Positions 17,832-26,493 of a stretch of 64,000 bases of DNA are shown in pieces. The notes below the pieces were generated by a model. The model saw only the letters and a list, made by a program, of their open reading frames with translations. It made no database searches and had not been told where the DNA came from. The stretch lies in assembly GCA_963785255.1 (NCBI GenBank), contig CAWAUR010000008.1, forward strand, positions 305,744-369,743, given 5' to 3'. This stretch comes from Bog-159 sp963785255. Its GTDB lineage: Bacteria; Acidobacteriota; Terriglobia; Bryobacterales; Bryobacteraceae. The position numbers and the translations under genes are program-made. Position 1 is the stretch's first letter. The number at the start of each line of letters is the position of its first letter.

Positions 17832-20486
17832 ATGGGCGAGCTTTGGCGGCGTTGGCAATATCTTCTGCATCGCGGGCGGAACGAACAGGATTTGGAGGAT
17901 GAGATGCGCTGGCATCGGGAGATGGCTACGAAATCAGGACGGAGCTTCGGTAATGTGACACAACTCGGGGAAGCCAGCCGCGCCGTGTGGATCTGGCCGT
18001 TCCTCGATACGCTGGTGCAGGACGTGCGTTACGCGCTGCGCATGTTGCGCGCTAATCCTGGCTTTGCGGCCACCGCGGTACTCTCCCTGGCACTGGGCAT
18101 CGGAGCAAACACCGCTATTTTCAGCATCCTCAACGCCGTGATGTTGCGCTCGCTGCCGGTGGAAGATCCGCATCGGCTGGTGCAGCTTGGCTCTCCCCGC
18201 GCCGATGCGACCCGTCCGATGCGCGCCAGTTTCACCAACCCGATCTGGGAGCAGGTACGCGATCACCAGCAGGCTTTCTCGGGAACCTCGGCGTTCAGCA
18301 CGGATCGCTTCGACTTGGCCGCCGGCGGCGAGAGCCACTTCGCGGAGGGCCTATGGGCCAGCGGCGATTTCTTCCGCGTGCTGGGCGTGCCCGCCATGCG
18401 CGGCCGCGTCTTCACGCCGGATGACGATCTCCACGGCGGCGGACACGCGGGACCGGTGGCCGTGATCAGCCATGGATTCTGGAAGCGGCATTTCGCGAGC
18501 GATCCCGACATCGCCGGCAAGACCATCTGGCTGGACCGGCACGTGTTCACTATCGTCGGCGTGACGCCTCCCTGGTTCACGGGCCTGGATGTGGACACGC
18601 CGTACGACGTCGCCATCCCCATCGGATGCGAGCCGATCCTCCACACCGACATGAGCGCATTGGCCGACCGTAGTTGGTGGTGGCTGCGAATTCTAGGCAG
18701 GTTGCTTCCGGGCGAGGCTCCGCGGCAGGCGGAAGCCAAAATGGAGGCGCTGGCGCCGGAGGTTGACCGCGCCACGCTTCCTGGGGATTGGGACGCGGAC
18801 GGCCAGCGGGATTACCTGCGCCGCTCGCTCGCCTTGCGTCCGGCCGCCACAGGCTTCTCCGATACGGGAGCGCAGTACCGTACGGCGCTCTTCACCCTGA
18901 TGGCGGTGGTCGGCCTGGTGCTCCCGATCGCCTGCGCCACCATCGCTAACCTGTTGCTGGCGCGCGCGGCCGCCCGCCAACGTGAAATCTCCATCCGCAT
19001 GGCCATCGGCGCAGCGCGCCGCCGCGTCATCCGCCAACTCCTGTCGGAGAGCCTGCTGCTCTCCCTGTTGGGCGCGGTGGGAGGCTTGCTCTTTGCCATT
19101 TGGGGCAGCCGCCTGCTGGTCCGCTTCCTCTCGACCGCCAGGAATGAACTCCAACTCGATACCGGGCCCGATCTGCGCGTGCTCGCCTTCACCATGGGCG
19201 TTGCCATTCTGACGGGACTCCTGTTCGGACTCGCCCCGGCCCTGCGCGCGACCGCCGTCTCACCCAACAACTTCCTCAAGGAACATGCGCGTGGCACGGC
19301 CGGCAGCCGCTTCAGTCTGGGCCGCGCGCTGATCACCGGCCAAGTCGCGCTTTCGCTGATGCTGCTGGTGGCCGCGGGCCTGTTTCTGGGCACGCTCCGC
19401 AATCTGTTGACTACCGACCTGGGCTTCAACCGTCACAACGTTCTTCTGGTCCGGGCCGATATGATGCAGACCAACGTTCCGAAAGACCAGCGCCCGCGTG
19501 TGTACCGGGAGATCGTGGAACGTCTGCGCGCCATCCCCGGCGTGTCGTCGGCCTCCAGTTCCGCGATGACGCTCATCGGCCGAGGGCAGTGGGATAGCCT
19601 GGTGTCTCCCCAGGGCTACTCGCCAAAGGGGAAAGACGACACGCTGGTGTACTTCAATCGTGTCTCACCCGGATACTTCGCGACCATGCGTCAGCCCGTA
19701 CCGTTGGGCCGCGGTTTCTCCGCGCACGACGATATCGGCGCGCCGAAGGTAATGCTGATCACCGAGTCCGTGGCCGGCCGGTTCTTCGGGCACGCGAATC
19801 CCATCGGCAAGACCATCCGCGCAGCGGGGCCCGGCAAGGCGGGTGTCTACCAAGTGATCGGCGTGGTCAAAGACGCCAAGTATGCGGCCGTGGATGAAGG
19901 ACTGTCGCTGACCGTCTACCTGGCCTGCGCACAGGACACGGATCCGTGGAATGGAGTTAGCTTTGAGGTCCGTACCGAGCGCCCGGTCGAGACGTTCATT
20001 CCGGCTGTGCGCGCAGCCATCGGCGACGTGAATCGGGGCATCTCCCTTGAATTCCGCAACTTCGAAACCCAGGTGAACGACTCCCTGTTGCAACCCAGAA
20101 TGGTGGCCCTGCTATCGGCGTTCTTCGGCGGACTGGCGCTGCTGCTGGCCATGATCGGGCTGTACGGCGTGACGGCTTATGGAGTGGCGCGGCGGCAGGC
20201 CGAGATCGGCGTCCGTATGGCCCTCGGCGCGCAGCCGGGATCGGTGGTCTGGCTCGTCCTGCGCGAGGTGGCCGCCATGCTGGCCATCGGCACGGTGATT
20301 GGGTTGGCAGCATCGCTGGCCGCCGGGCGTCTGGTGGCCAGTCTGCTTTATGATGTGAAGCCGCACAACGCGACGCTGCTGGCGCTGGCTGCCGTGGTAT
20401 TGGGAGTTGCCGCCGGAATAGCGGCCTATCTGCCTGCGCATCGCGCCGCGCGCCTCGATCCCATGGTGGCGCTTCGCGAGGAGTAA
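17832..20486 (+). CDS. ADOP permease, second tandem copy
   Basis: The 884-residue product is a close paralogue of the preceding gene along its whole length; long blocks match almost base for base (for example the segment encoding GLLFGLAPALRAT and the last 350 codons). Start ATG at 17832 with GAGGAG five bases upstream; that GAGGAG belongs to the end of the first copy. The first third diverges most, including a loss of about 20 residues in the leading domain. This is a tandem gene duplication followed by divergence, inferred from the alignment by eye. Confidence 0.88.
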   Translation: MGELWRRWQYLLHRGRNEQDLEDEMRWHREMATKSGRSFGNVTQLGEASRAVWIWPFLDTLVQDVRYALRMLRANPGFAATAVLSLALGIGANTAIFSILNAVMLRSLPVEDPHRLVQLGSPRADATRPMRASFTNPIWEQVRDHQQAFSGTSAFSTDRFDLAAGGESHFAEGLWASGDFFRVLGVPAMRGRVFTPDDDLHGGGHAGPVAVISHGFWKRHFASDPDIAGKTIWLDRHVFTIVGVTPPWFTGLDVDTPYDVAIPIGCEPILHTDMSALADRSWWWLRILGRLLPGEAPRQAEAKMEALAPEVDRATLPGDWDADGQRDYLRRSLALRPAATGFSDTGAQYRTALFTLMAVVGLVLPIACATIANLLLARAAARQREISIRMAIGAARRRVIRQLLSESLLLSLLGAVGGLLFAIWGSRLLVRFLSTARNELQLDTGPDLRVLAFTMGVAILTGLLFGLAPALRATAVSPNNFLKEHARGTAGSRFSLGRALITGQVALSLMLLVAAGLFLGTLRNLLTTDLGFNRHNVLLVRADMMQTNVPKDQRPRVYREIVERLRAIPGVSSASSSAMTLIGRGQWDSLVSPQGYSPKGKDDTLVYFNRVSPGYFATMRQPVPLGRGFSAHDDIGAPKVMLITESVAGRFFGHANPIGKTIRAAGPGKAGVYQVIGVVKDAKYAAVDEGLSLTVYLACAQDTDPWNGVSFEVRTERPVETFIPAVRAAIGDVNRGISLEFRNFETQVNDSLLQPRMVALLSAFFGGLALLLAMIGLYGVTAYGVARRQAEIGVRMALGAQPGSVVWLVLREVAAMLAIGTVIGLAASLAAGRLVASLLYDVKPHNATLLALAAVVLGVAAGIAAYLPAHRAARLDPMVALREE

Positions 20487-20487
20487 A

Positions 20488-20739
20488 CTATCCGCGCATC
20501 AGCGGCGAACTGCGCTCTTCGATGGCCGTTAAGCGATGATCGATGGACATCAGCACCTTCATAAACTCGTCGAGTCGCCGCTCGATCGCGTCAATACGCC
20601 GGTTCGTGTCGTCCACCCGGCGGCTGAGTTCCTCGATGCGCTTGTTACTCGACCACGTCGCGGTGAAGGCCGCAATCAGTATGGTGACCATCAGCGGCAA
20701 TGCAACCTGAAAGAATGGCTGAGTGATCATCGTTTTCAT
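20488..20739 (-). CDS. Small membrane-anchored coiled-coil protein
   Basis: The 83-residue protein has one membrane helix (about residues 11-29, QVALPLMVTILIAAFTATW) followed by a heptad-like charged helix (NKRIEELSRRVDDTNRRIDAIERRLDEF, shown here only in part by its pattern). Its ATG overlaps the TAA of the DedA gene (TAATG), so it is the last gene of the glycan operon. No function is recognised; short coiled-coil membrane proteins of this shape are common in Acidobacteria. Confidence 0.7.
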   Translation of the reverse strand: MKTMITQPFFQVALPLMVTILIAAFTATWSSNKRIEELSRRVDDTNRRIDAIERRLDEFMKVLMSIDHRLTAIEERSSPLMRG

Positions 20740-21341
20740 TATGGCAGATCTTTGGCCGCAAGTCGCGCGCCACGTCGCCGCTCGATCAGCATCACCACCA
20801 CATACAGCACGCCGAACAGCGCCAGCGCCCCCACAATCAAATGCCACGTGTGCGCGCGCAGATAACGCCCCGAGCCTTCCCCCAGCACCACCCCCAGGTA
20901 CGCCTCGCTGAAATAGCGAATCGACCGGCCCAGCAGCACCACCCCGATAAATGTCCGCAGCGGCGTGCCGAACGCCGCCGCTGAAATGACGAACACTTTC
21001 ATGGGCAACGGAATGGGCAGCGCGCAAGGAACGAAAATCGTAAGCAGGCCATAGCGCTTGAACCACTTGCGGAAGCGTCGCTTGTCGCCGGGCTTGGGCT
21101 CCTTCACGAATCGCCGGCCGCCCGCACGCGCACCCAGAAACAGCACGATGTTTCCGATCAGCGATCCAGCCACGCCCATCGACGCTGCCAGCAGCGCGCG
21201 GGAGGGGGCTTTCGCCGCTACCAGGATCACCAACGCGTCAATGCCCGAGGCCACCGGGATGCCGGCCGAATCGATGAACGCCAACACCAGTATGCCTAAC
21301 GGTCCGAACGCGACAAGTGCGGCGGTCAGCTTGGCCAGCAT
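20739..21341 (-). CDS. DedA/VTT-domain (SNARE-associated type) membrane protein
   Basis: The 200-residue integral membrane protein shows FIDSAGIPVASGIDALVIL, GSLIGNIVLFLGARAGGRRF and the re-entrant-loop region KRYGLLTIFVPCALPIPLPM, which correspond to the VTT/DedA core with its conserved glycine and proline motifs. Related proteins flip undecaprenyl phosphate or phosphatidylethanolamine. Placed after a surface-glycan exporter, a role in lipid-carrier recycling is an attractive guess but not shown. Confidence 0.75.
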   Translation of the reverse strand: MLAKLTAALVAFGPLGILVLAFIDSAGIPVASGIDALVILVAAKAPSRALLAASMGVAGSLIGNIVLFLGARAGGRRFVKEPKPGDKRRFRKWFKRYGLLTIFVPCALPIPLPMKVFVISAAAFGTPLRTFIGVVLLGRSIRYFSEAYLGVVLGEGSGRYLRAHTWHLIVGALALFGVLYVVVMLIERRRGARLAAKDLP

Positions 21342-21350
21342 GCGCGTTTC

Positions 21351-22574
21351 TCAGATGACATCGGCGAACGAGCGCCGCAGCTTGTAAAACCACGCGTGAC
21401 CCAGGATGAAGACCACCACCGCCACGATCCAGAGCTTCAATAGTGGCCTCCAATCGGGCGCGTGATGCTCCAGGAAGATTGCCCTATAGCCGTGCACCAA
21501 CACGAACATGGGATTCTTCCTGAGCAGCGGCACCGCCGCGGCCGGCAGCGATGCTTCCGGATAGCAGATGGGTGTCAGGAAAAACCAGAGCGTGAGCAGG
21601 AAGCCGATCACCTGTCCCAAGTCGCGCACGAACACGCCCAGCCCGCCCAGAAACCAGCAGACGCCCGCCGTGAACAGCACTTGCGGCACCAGCAATAGAG
21701 GCAACCACAATACCGAAGCGGGCACCGCGCCGCGCGCCAGAAACACGCCGATGGTGAACAGCGCCAGCGCAAAAATTTCCGTCACCAGGCCCGACACCAC
21801 CAGGTTTATAGGCAGCGTTTCCACGGCGAAGACCAGTTTCTTCACGAAATTGCGATGATCTAACATCACAGTGGGCGCGCGTCCGGCAGCTTCACTGAAT
21901 GCCAGCCAGGGCAGCATCCCAGCCAGGAAATAGAGCGCGAATCCCGCGCGGCTGGGGTCGTTGCCGAACCGCGCCCGCAGCACCAGGCCGAACACAAAGT
22001 AGTAAGTCAGCATCAGCAGCAGCGGATTCAGGATCGTCCAATAGACGCCGCCGAAAGAGCCGCGGTAACGGCCTAGAATATCGCGCCGCACCATGGTGCG
22101 AATCAGGCTGCGGTTGCGCGCGATGGTCGAAACCGGCAGCGTGAAAGCCCGCCCCACGGCGCGCAGCAGATTTTCGATGTGCACCCTGCGCAGCGTGACC
22201 ACACGCACGCGTCCCAGGCGCGCGCGGCCGTCCTCGACTGTGGCTTCCACGCGCAGGAACGGCCACCCCAGCGTATAAAACCAACAAACGTTCTCGCGCA
22301 TGGGCGAGATGTAAACGTCGTAACGGCCCGATTCCGGCGGCAATGCGAAACGCAGGTCCACCGGCGCGGACGCTCCGGGCGCCACATCGGCGGACGGCGC
22401 TTGGCGTTCGCCATCCACCACCAGCGTTCCGGTTTCCGAATCGAAGATGTGGAAGCCGGTGGCGAACCCCTCTGCCGGCCGCCAGGAATCGCCCGATGTA
22501 TTGCGCAGGTTGAAACGCACCTCCACGCGCAACCCATCGAGTTGCACATCGGGTGCTTCGTAGACCGCGTTCAT
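21351..22574 (-). CDS. Wzm-like polysaccharide ABC permease with N-terminal Wzt_C-like domain
   Basis: The 407-residue product has two parts. Residues 1 to about 115 form a beta-sandwich-like region (VRFNLRNTSGDSW, then PPESGRYDVYISPMRENVCW and GWPFLRVEATVED) that resembles the sugar-binding C-terminal domain of Wzt ATPases. Residues about 140-407 are a TagG/Wzm permease (RRDILGRYRGSFGGVYWTIL, six helices, LTPICYPEASLP, KNPMFVLVHGYRAIFL). It should export an O-antigen-like glycan. The ATG at 22574 overlaps the upstream stop (ATGA). No ATPase gene is near. The domain fusion is the odd feature. Confidence 0.8.
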   Translation of the reverse strand: MNAVYEAPDVQLDGLRVEVRFNLRNTSGDSWRPAEGFATGFHIFDSETGTLVVDGERQAPSADVAPGASAPVDLRFALPPESGRYDVYISPMRENVCWFYTLGWPFLRVEATVEDGRARLGRVRVVTLRRVHIENLLRAVGRAFTLPVSTIARNRSLIRTMVRRDILGRYRGSFGGVYWTILNPLLLMLTYYFVFGLVLRARFGNDPSRAGFALYFLAGMLPWLAFSEAAGRAPTVMLDHRNFVKKLVFAVETLPINLVVSGLVTEIFALALFTIGVFLARGAVPASVLWLPLLLVPQVLFTAGVCWFLGGLGVFVRDLGQVIGFLLTLWFFLTPICYPEASLPAAAVPLLRKNPMFVLVHGYRAIFLEHHAPDWRPLLKLWIVAVVVFILGHAWFYKLRRSFADVI

Positions 22575-24544
22575 GAATACAGCCAATCGGGATAGCGTTC
22601 GCGAACCGCGCCGGTCTTCCGTCCGACGACGTAGATATCGTCACCGCGTAACTCCGTCGGCAATTCGAAGCGCTCCAGCAGATTCAACACCCAGCCTTCC
22701 TCCGGCCGGGGAGTCTTGCGAAACGGTCCGGTTTCAATCAGCGTGACCGTGAAGCCGGAATTGGCGAGTAACCGCTCAATCTCTTTCGGTGTGTATTCGC
22801 GGTTGTGCCGGGCCTCCACTTCGCCTTCGGTACGCGGCCGGATGTACGCCGTGAAAATCCCCGGATGATAGCCTTCCAGAATCGCCGCAATACCGTGCAG
22901 ACTGCCGATATTCGGTGTGGTCAGCACCAGATGTCCGTCCGGCTTGAGGATGCGATGGATCTCGCTCATCAGATGCATAGGATCTTCCGTCAGGTGCTCG
23001 ACCAACTCACAGCAGAGCACTGTGGCGAAGTGTCCATCGGGGTAAGGAAACGGATCCTTCTCGGCATTGAACAGATCGATCTCGCAGTCAAAAGTTTCGC
23101 CATCGGTGGATACCGCGGTACGCTGGTCGATCTTGCCGGGAGGTCCATAATAGCAGCCGCGCACAGAGCCGTAACCCAGCTTGGTGCCGAGCGCCGGGGT
23201 GATCTGGAGATATGCGCCCATCTCCAGGATGCGATCTTCGGGCCCGCCCGGCGGCGTGATTTCGAGCGTCTTCACCAGGCGCGTCAAATGCGTATCCACG
23301 TACTCGAGCGACTCCGGGTTAGCCGCCCAGCCCTCGATGTACTCCGGTGTAGCCGGCGGCGTAGGTTCTGGTTCGTCAATGTGGGGCAGGCTCGTAGCCT
23401 GCGGCGGCCTCGTAGGCCGCCATTCGCTACCGTCAACCACCGCCCCCAAAAAATCCGCATACTGCCTCGCCACCCGATCCCAGTTGCATTCTTCCCGTAC
23501 ATAAACCGCCGCCCGCTCGCCCAAAGCGCGCGCCAGCGCCGGCCGCGAAGTAAGCAGATTCAAATATTCAAAAATGAGATCCTCTTCGCCCACACCCACC
23601 GGCACCTTCAGACACACTTCGTCGGGGAATTCGCGGAATGCGCCGACCGCCGAAACCAGCACGGCCTTTCCCAATCCCAGCGCGCGCAAAAGGCTGCCGG
23701 AGCTTTCGCCCACCGTGGGATATCGCAGGTTCAGCACGATATCGCAGGCCGCCATATAGCCTGTGAATCGATCGATGGGAGCGAACCCCAAGACGCGTAC
23801 GGCGGCCTGCAGCCCTAGCGTTTGAATGAGCGACTGCAGCGGAAAATCCGGATGCGGCTCGCCCACCAGAATCATGCGCGCGCGCGGCTGGACACGCAGC
23901 AAACGGCGAAATGCGCGCAACGATTCGGCGATGCGTTTATAAGGTTTGAGGAATCCGAAGATGCCCACCAGCGGCGTGGCTTCATCGATGCCCAGCCGGT
24001 AGCGAAACGCATTGCGGTCCGCTTCCGGAATCCAAGCGCCGTGGGGAATGCGCGCGATAGGCCGCGCGAAACCGGCGGCGCGCATTTCATCCACCATGAA
24101 CTGGCTGTGAACTACCACGCCCCGCGCCGATTCGAGCACGCGCCGAATCATGCGCACGCCTTCGTAATCCGGCCCCACTTCGAGCGCGCGCACGCGGCGC
24201 GCATAAGCCAACGCTTCCGCGCCGCCTTCATATTCGCACTCGCGCAAATAGGCATCCCAATCGTTGCGGCGGATGGTAAGGTCGGCAATCAGATGATGCA
24301 GATTCGATTCATGCATCACCACCACGCCCGGATGCCGCAAGGCGGCTTCATAGACGAAATCGTGGTGCGGATTATTGCCCAGATGATAGAGCGCGATATC
24401 GAAGCGCGCTGGATCGTACGGGCGATCTCCGTCCGCGAAAAGCTCCACATCGGCCAGCGGCTTCAGATGCTCTGCGAGCGTTTCGGAATAATCGGCGATG
24501 CCGCTGCGGCGCGGCGGCAGGGGCGAGAAAAACGCCACCCGCAT
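22571..24544 (-). CDS. Glycosyltransferase family 4 fused to a SAM methyltransferase
   Basis: The 657-residue protein joins two enzymes. Residues 1 to about 370 are a GT-B glycosyltransferase (MRVAFFSPLPPRRSGIADYS, VGIFGFLKPYKR, YPTVGESSGSLLRALGLGK). Residues about 400-657 are a type-11 methyltransferase (LCCELVEHLTEDPMHLMSEI, ILKPDGHLVLTTPNIGS); its motif I is degenerate (ILEMGAYLQI instead of a GxGxG loop). Part of the linker, residues about 375-388, is encoded by a copy of the dispersed repeat at 23381-23421. It likely adds and methylates a sugar of the exported glycan. Confidence 0.85.
   Translation of the reverse strand: MRVAFFSPLPPRRSGIADYSETLAEHLKPLADVELFADGDRPYDPARFDIALYHLGNNPHHDFVYEAALRHPGVVVMHESNLHHLIADLTIRRNDWDAYLRECEYEGGAEALAYARRVRALEVGPDYEGVRMIRRVLESARGVVVHSQFMVDEMRAAGFARPIARIPHGAWIPEADRNAFRYRLGIDEATPLVGIFGFLKPYKRIAESLRAFRRLLRVQPRARMILVGEPHPDFPLQSLIQTLGLQAAVRVLGFAPIDRFTGYMAACDIVLNLRYPTVGESSGSLLRALGLGKAVLVSAVGAFREFPDEVCLKVPVGVGEEDLIFEYLNLLTSRPALARALGERAAVYVREECNWDRVARQYADFLGAVVDGSEWRPTRPPQATSLPHIDEPEPTPPATPEYIEGWAANPESLEYVDTHLTRLVKTLEITPPGGPEDRILEMGAYLQITPALGTKLGYGSVRGCYYGPPGKIDQRTAVSTDGETFDCEIDLFNAEKDPFPYPDGHFATVLCCELVEHLTEDPMHLMSEIHRILKPDGHLVLTTPNIGSLHGIAAILEGYHPGIFTAYIRPRTEGEVEARHNREYTPKEIERLLANSGFTVTLIETGPFRKTPRPEEGWVLNLLERFELPTELRGDDIYVVGRKTGAVRERYPDWLYS
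23381..23421. repeat. Dispersed palindromic repeat, copy B, inside a coding region
   Basis: The 41 bases begin GTGGGGCAGGCTCGTAGCCT and continue with GCGGCGGCCTCGTAGGCCGC, matching the left half of copies A and D. They are in frame within the glycosyltransferase-methyltransferase gene and encode part of the interdomain linker. A small difference (CTCGTAG in place of CACTCTG) removes the IS target word. Confidence 0.85.
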
Positions 24545-25354
24545 TCAGCGCACAAGCTCCATCGACAATGTGCCGACGGGCAGCGGCGCTTTGATGACAA
24601 GAGGCGTCCGGGCGGGGTCGCGTTCGAAGTAAATCTCCAGCTTGTAATCGGAGGCGGGTCCCTTGAGAAACAGGTTCACGTGATCGGCCTGGCGGCGCTT
24701 TCCGGCCACCGTCACCTCCTCCACGCCGGCGAACTGCATGCGCGCGGAGTAAGGCGCGCCGAACAGCACATCCTGCTCCTGCGGCACGCCGTGGCCCGCG
24801 CCCAATTCGCGGCGTGCATAGAACACGAAATCCAGGCCATCGTGCGCGCAGTCGTTAATACTTATGTCGGTGTGCCCGCCGCCCTCTACCAAGGTCGTCC
24901 GCGTGGCGGTGCCCGCCTGATAATCGAACACGGTTTTTTCGTGCGCGTGGCGCGATCCGTGCGTGGTTTCCTTTTCGAGTTCCAGCGAACAGAACTCGGC
25001 GTTGGCGCGCGAATGATAACGATCCGATACCGCGAAGCCGGGAATCGCGGCGTCCATCGTAAAATCGAATTGCCAGCCGCTATCGGTCTTGCCAGCTCGC
25101 AGATGGGCTTCACCCAGCGTCGCGCCCGCCGGCCATTTGAGCGCGTAGTTCAACGACTCGCCGGTGTTTGGAAAGCCGGTTGGCTTGGCGGCAGCCGCTT
25201 CCTTCGCGGGCGCCGCGTCTTTAGCTGGTGCGGCGGGCGCGGGCGCGGCCTTGGCCTGTTCAGTGGCGGCGTCGGGCTTCTGCCACGACCTGCCGACCGC
25301 CACCGCCAACAGCAATCCTAAAGAGAGACTCAATAAAACCGCGCGCTTGCTCAT
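24545..25354 (-). CDS. DUF3108-domain periplasmic protein
   Basis: The 269-residue protein has an N-terminal hydrophobic anchor or signal (AVLLSLSLGLLLAVAVG), a low-complexity Ala/Lys/Pro linker (about residues 30-58), and a beta-rich domain of the DUF3108 type (GESLNYALKWPAGATLGEAH, then VFYARRELGAG and KLEIYFERDPARTPL). The role of DUF3108 is unknown. Stop and start overlaps with both neighbours (ATGA at the upstream side) show that it belongs to the glycan operon. Confidence 0.75.
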   Translation of the reverse strand: MSKRAVLLSLSLGLLLAVAVGRSWQKPDAATEQAKAAPAPAAPAKDAAPAKEAAAAKPTGFPNTGESLNYALKWPAGATLGEAHLRAGKTDSGWQFDFTMDAAIPGFAVSDRYHSRANAEFCSLELEKETTHGSRHAHEKTVFDYQAGTATRTTLVEGGGHTDISINDCAHDGLDFVFYARRELGAGHGVPQEQDVLFGAPYSARMQFAGVEEVTVAGKRRQADHVNLFLKGPASDYKLEIYFERDPARTPLVIKAPLPVGTLSMELVR

Positions 25355-26493
25355 CGATGCACAAATTCCCTAGTAGCTTCGCGACGGTGCGCGGCAACTT
25401 CGCGATACACTTCCAGAGTCTGCTGCGCTGCCGTACGCCAACTGAATCGCGATGCCCGTTGCAATCCTAGACGTTCCATGCGCGTTCGCAGTTGCGCGTC
25501 GAGCAGCAGATCGGCCATCGCACGCACCGCCTCGCTCTTCGCGTAAGGATCGAACATGATGGCGGCGCTATCCGCCACCTCCGGAATCGACGACGTGCTG
25601 GAACAGGCTACCGCGCGCCCACAAGCCATGGCCTCGAGTACCGGTAATCCGAAGCCTTCATAGAACGAGGGGAAGACAAACAGGTCGCAGGCGTTATACA
25701 AGTGTAACAATTCTTCGTCGGAGACGTAACCCAGGAACTGGATACGGTCCGCGACTCCCGATTGACGGGCCGCCTCTCGAACCTTGGGACTGAACCACGT
25801 ATCCTTGCCTGCCAGTAACAAGTGTTGCGTTAAGTGCGGATAAGCACGAACTAACTCGGCGAAGGCCGCGATCAATCCGATGTGGTTCTTGCGCGGTTGC
25901 AGGTCGCCGACCGAAAGAATAAATGGATTCGCCAGCCGGAAACGTTTGCGCACCGCGGCCACGGCGTTCTCGCGGGATATGGGGCGCAGTCCGCTGGCGG
26001 CGGCGTTGGGCACCACTACGATTTTGCGCGCGCAGGATTCGCCATAGGCCTCTATGATCGAGTCGCGGGAAAAATCGCTGACTGTGAGAATCCGCGCCGC
26101 CGAACGGATGGTGCGCGCCACTGTTAGCCGGAGTTGCATGGCGCGCAGCTTCGGGAAATACTCGGGATGCACCAGGAAACTGACATCGTGCACGCTCACC
26201 ACCACCGGCACGGGACAGCCCAGCGGCGCGGTGTACTGCACGTGAAGTACGTCCGGACGGTCCTGGCGAAGCTTCATCGCCAGTTCCACTCCCAGCCGTA
26301 AAAATGGATTCGGAGAGACTTGCCGGGCCTGAAAGCGCTCGGCGGTCCACCGCCGGGCATCGTCGGCGGAGAAGTAAGTGACAAAATCCGATTCGTGGTC
26401 CAGCGCCGCGAAGCTCCCCAGGAGGCTCCGAACGTACACTTCGTTTCCAGTGAGATGGCGGCCGATGGCGTGAGCATCAATCGCGAAGCGCAT
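25351..26493 (-). CDS. Glycosyltransferase family 4
   Basis: The 380-residue GT-B enzyme starts MRFAIDAHAIGRHLTGNEVY. It shows the acceptor-domain HDVSFLVHPEYFP, VSDFSRDSIIEAYG, FILSVGDLQPRKNHIGLI at the start of the nucleotide-sugar domain, and the E-x7-E signature FPSFYEGFGLPVLEAMACG. It probably transfers a sugar with retention onto the lipid-linked glycan. The ATG at 26493 overlaps the upstream stop (TGATG), so a longer frame to 26553 is not the start. Confidence 0.9.
   Translation of the reverse strand: MRFAIDAHAIGRHLTGNEVYVRSLLGSFAALDHESDFVTYFSADDARRWTAERFQARQVSPNPFLRLGVELAMKLRQDRPDVLHVQYTAPLGCPVPVVVSVHDVSFLVHPEYFPKLRAMQLRLTVARTIRSAARILTVSDFSRDSIIEAYGESCARKIVVVPNAAASGLRPISRENAVAAVRKRFRLANPFILSVGDLQPRKNHIGLIAAFAELVRAYPHLTQHLLLAGKDTWFSPKVREAARQSGVADRIQFLGYVSDEELLHLYNACDLFVFPSFYEGFGLPVLEAMACGRAVACSSTSSIPEVADSAAIMFDPYAKSEAVRAMADLLLDAQLRTRMERLGLQRASRFSWRTAAQQTLEVYREVAAHRREATREFVHR

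Noticed and set aside
23822..25321. Long plus-strand frame of 499 codons
   Set aside because: It is the antisense shadow of the glycosyltransferase-methyltransferase and DUF3108 genes, with composition rich in Arg and His and no domain.
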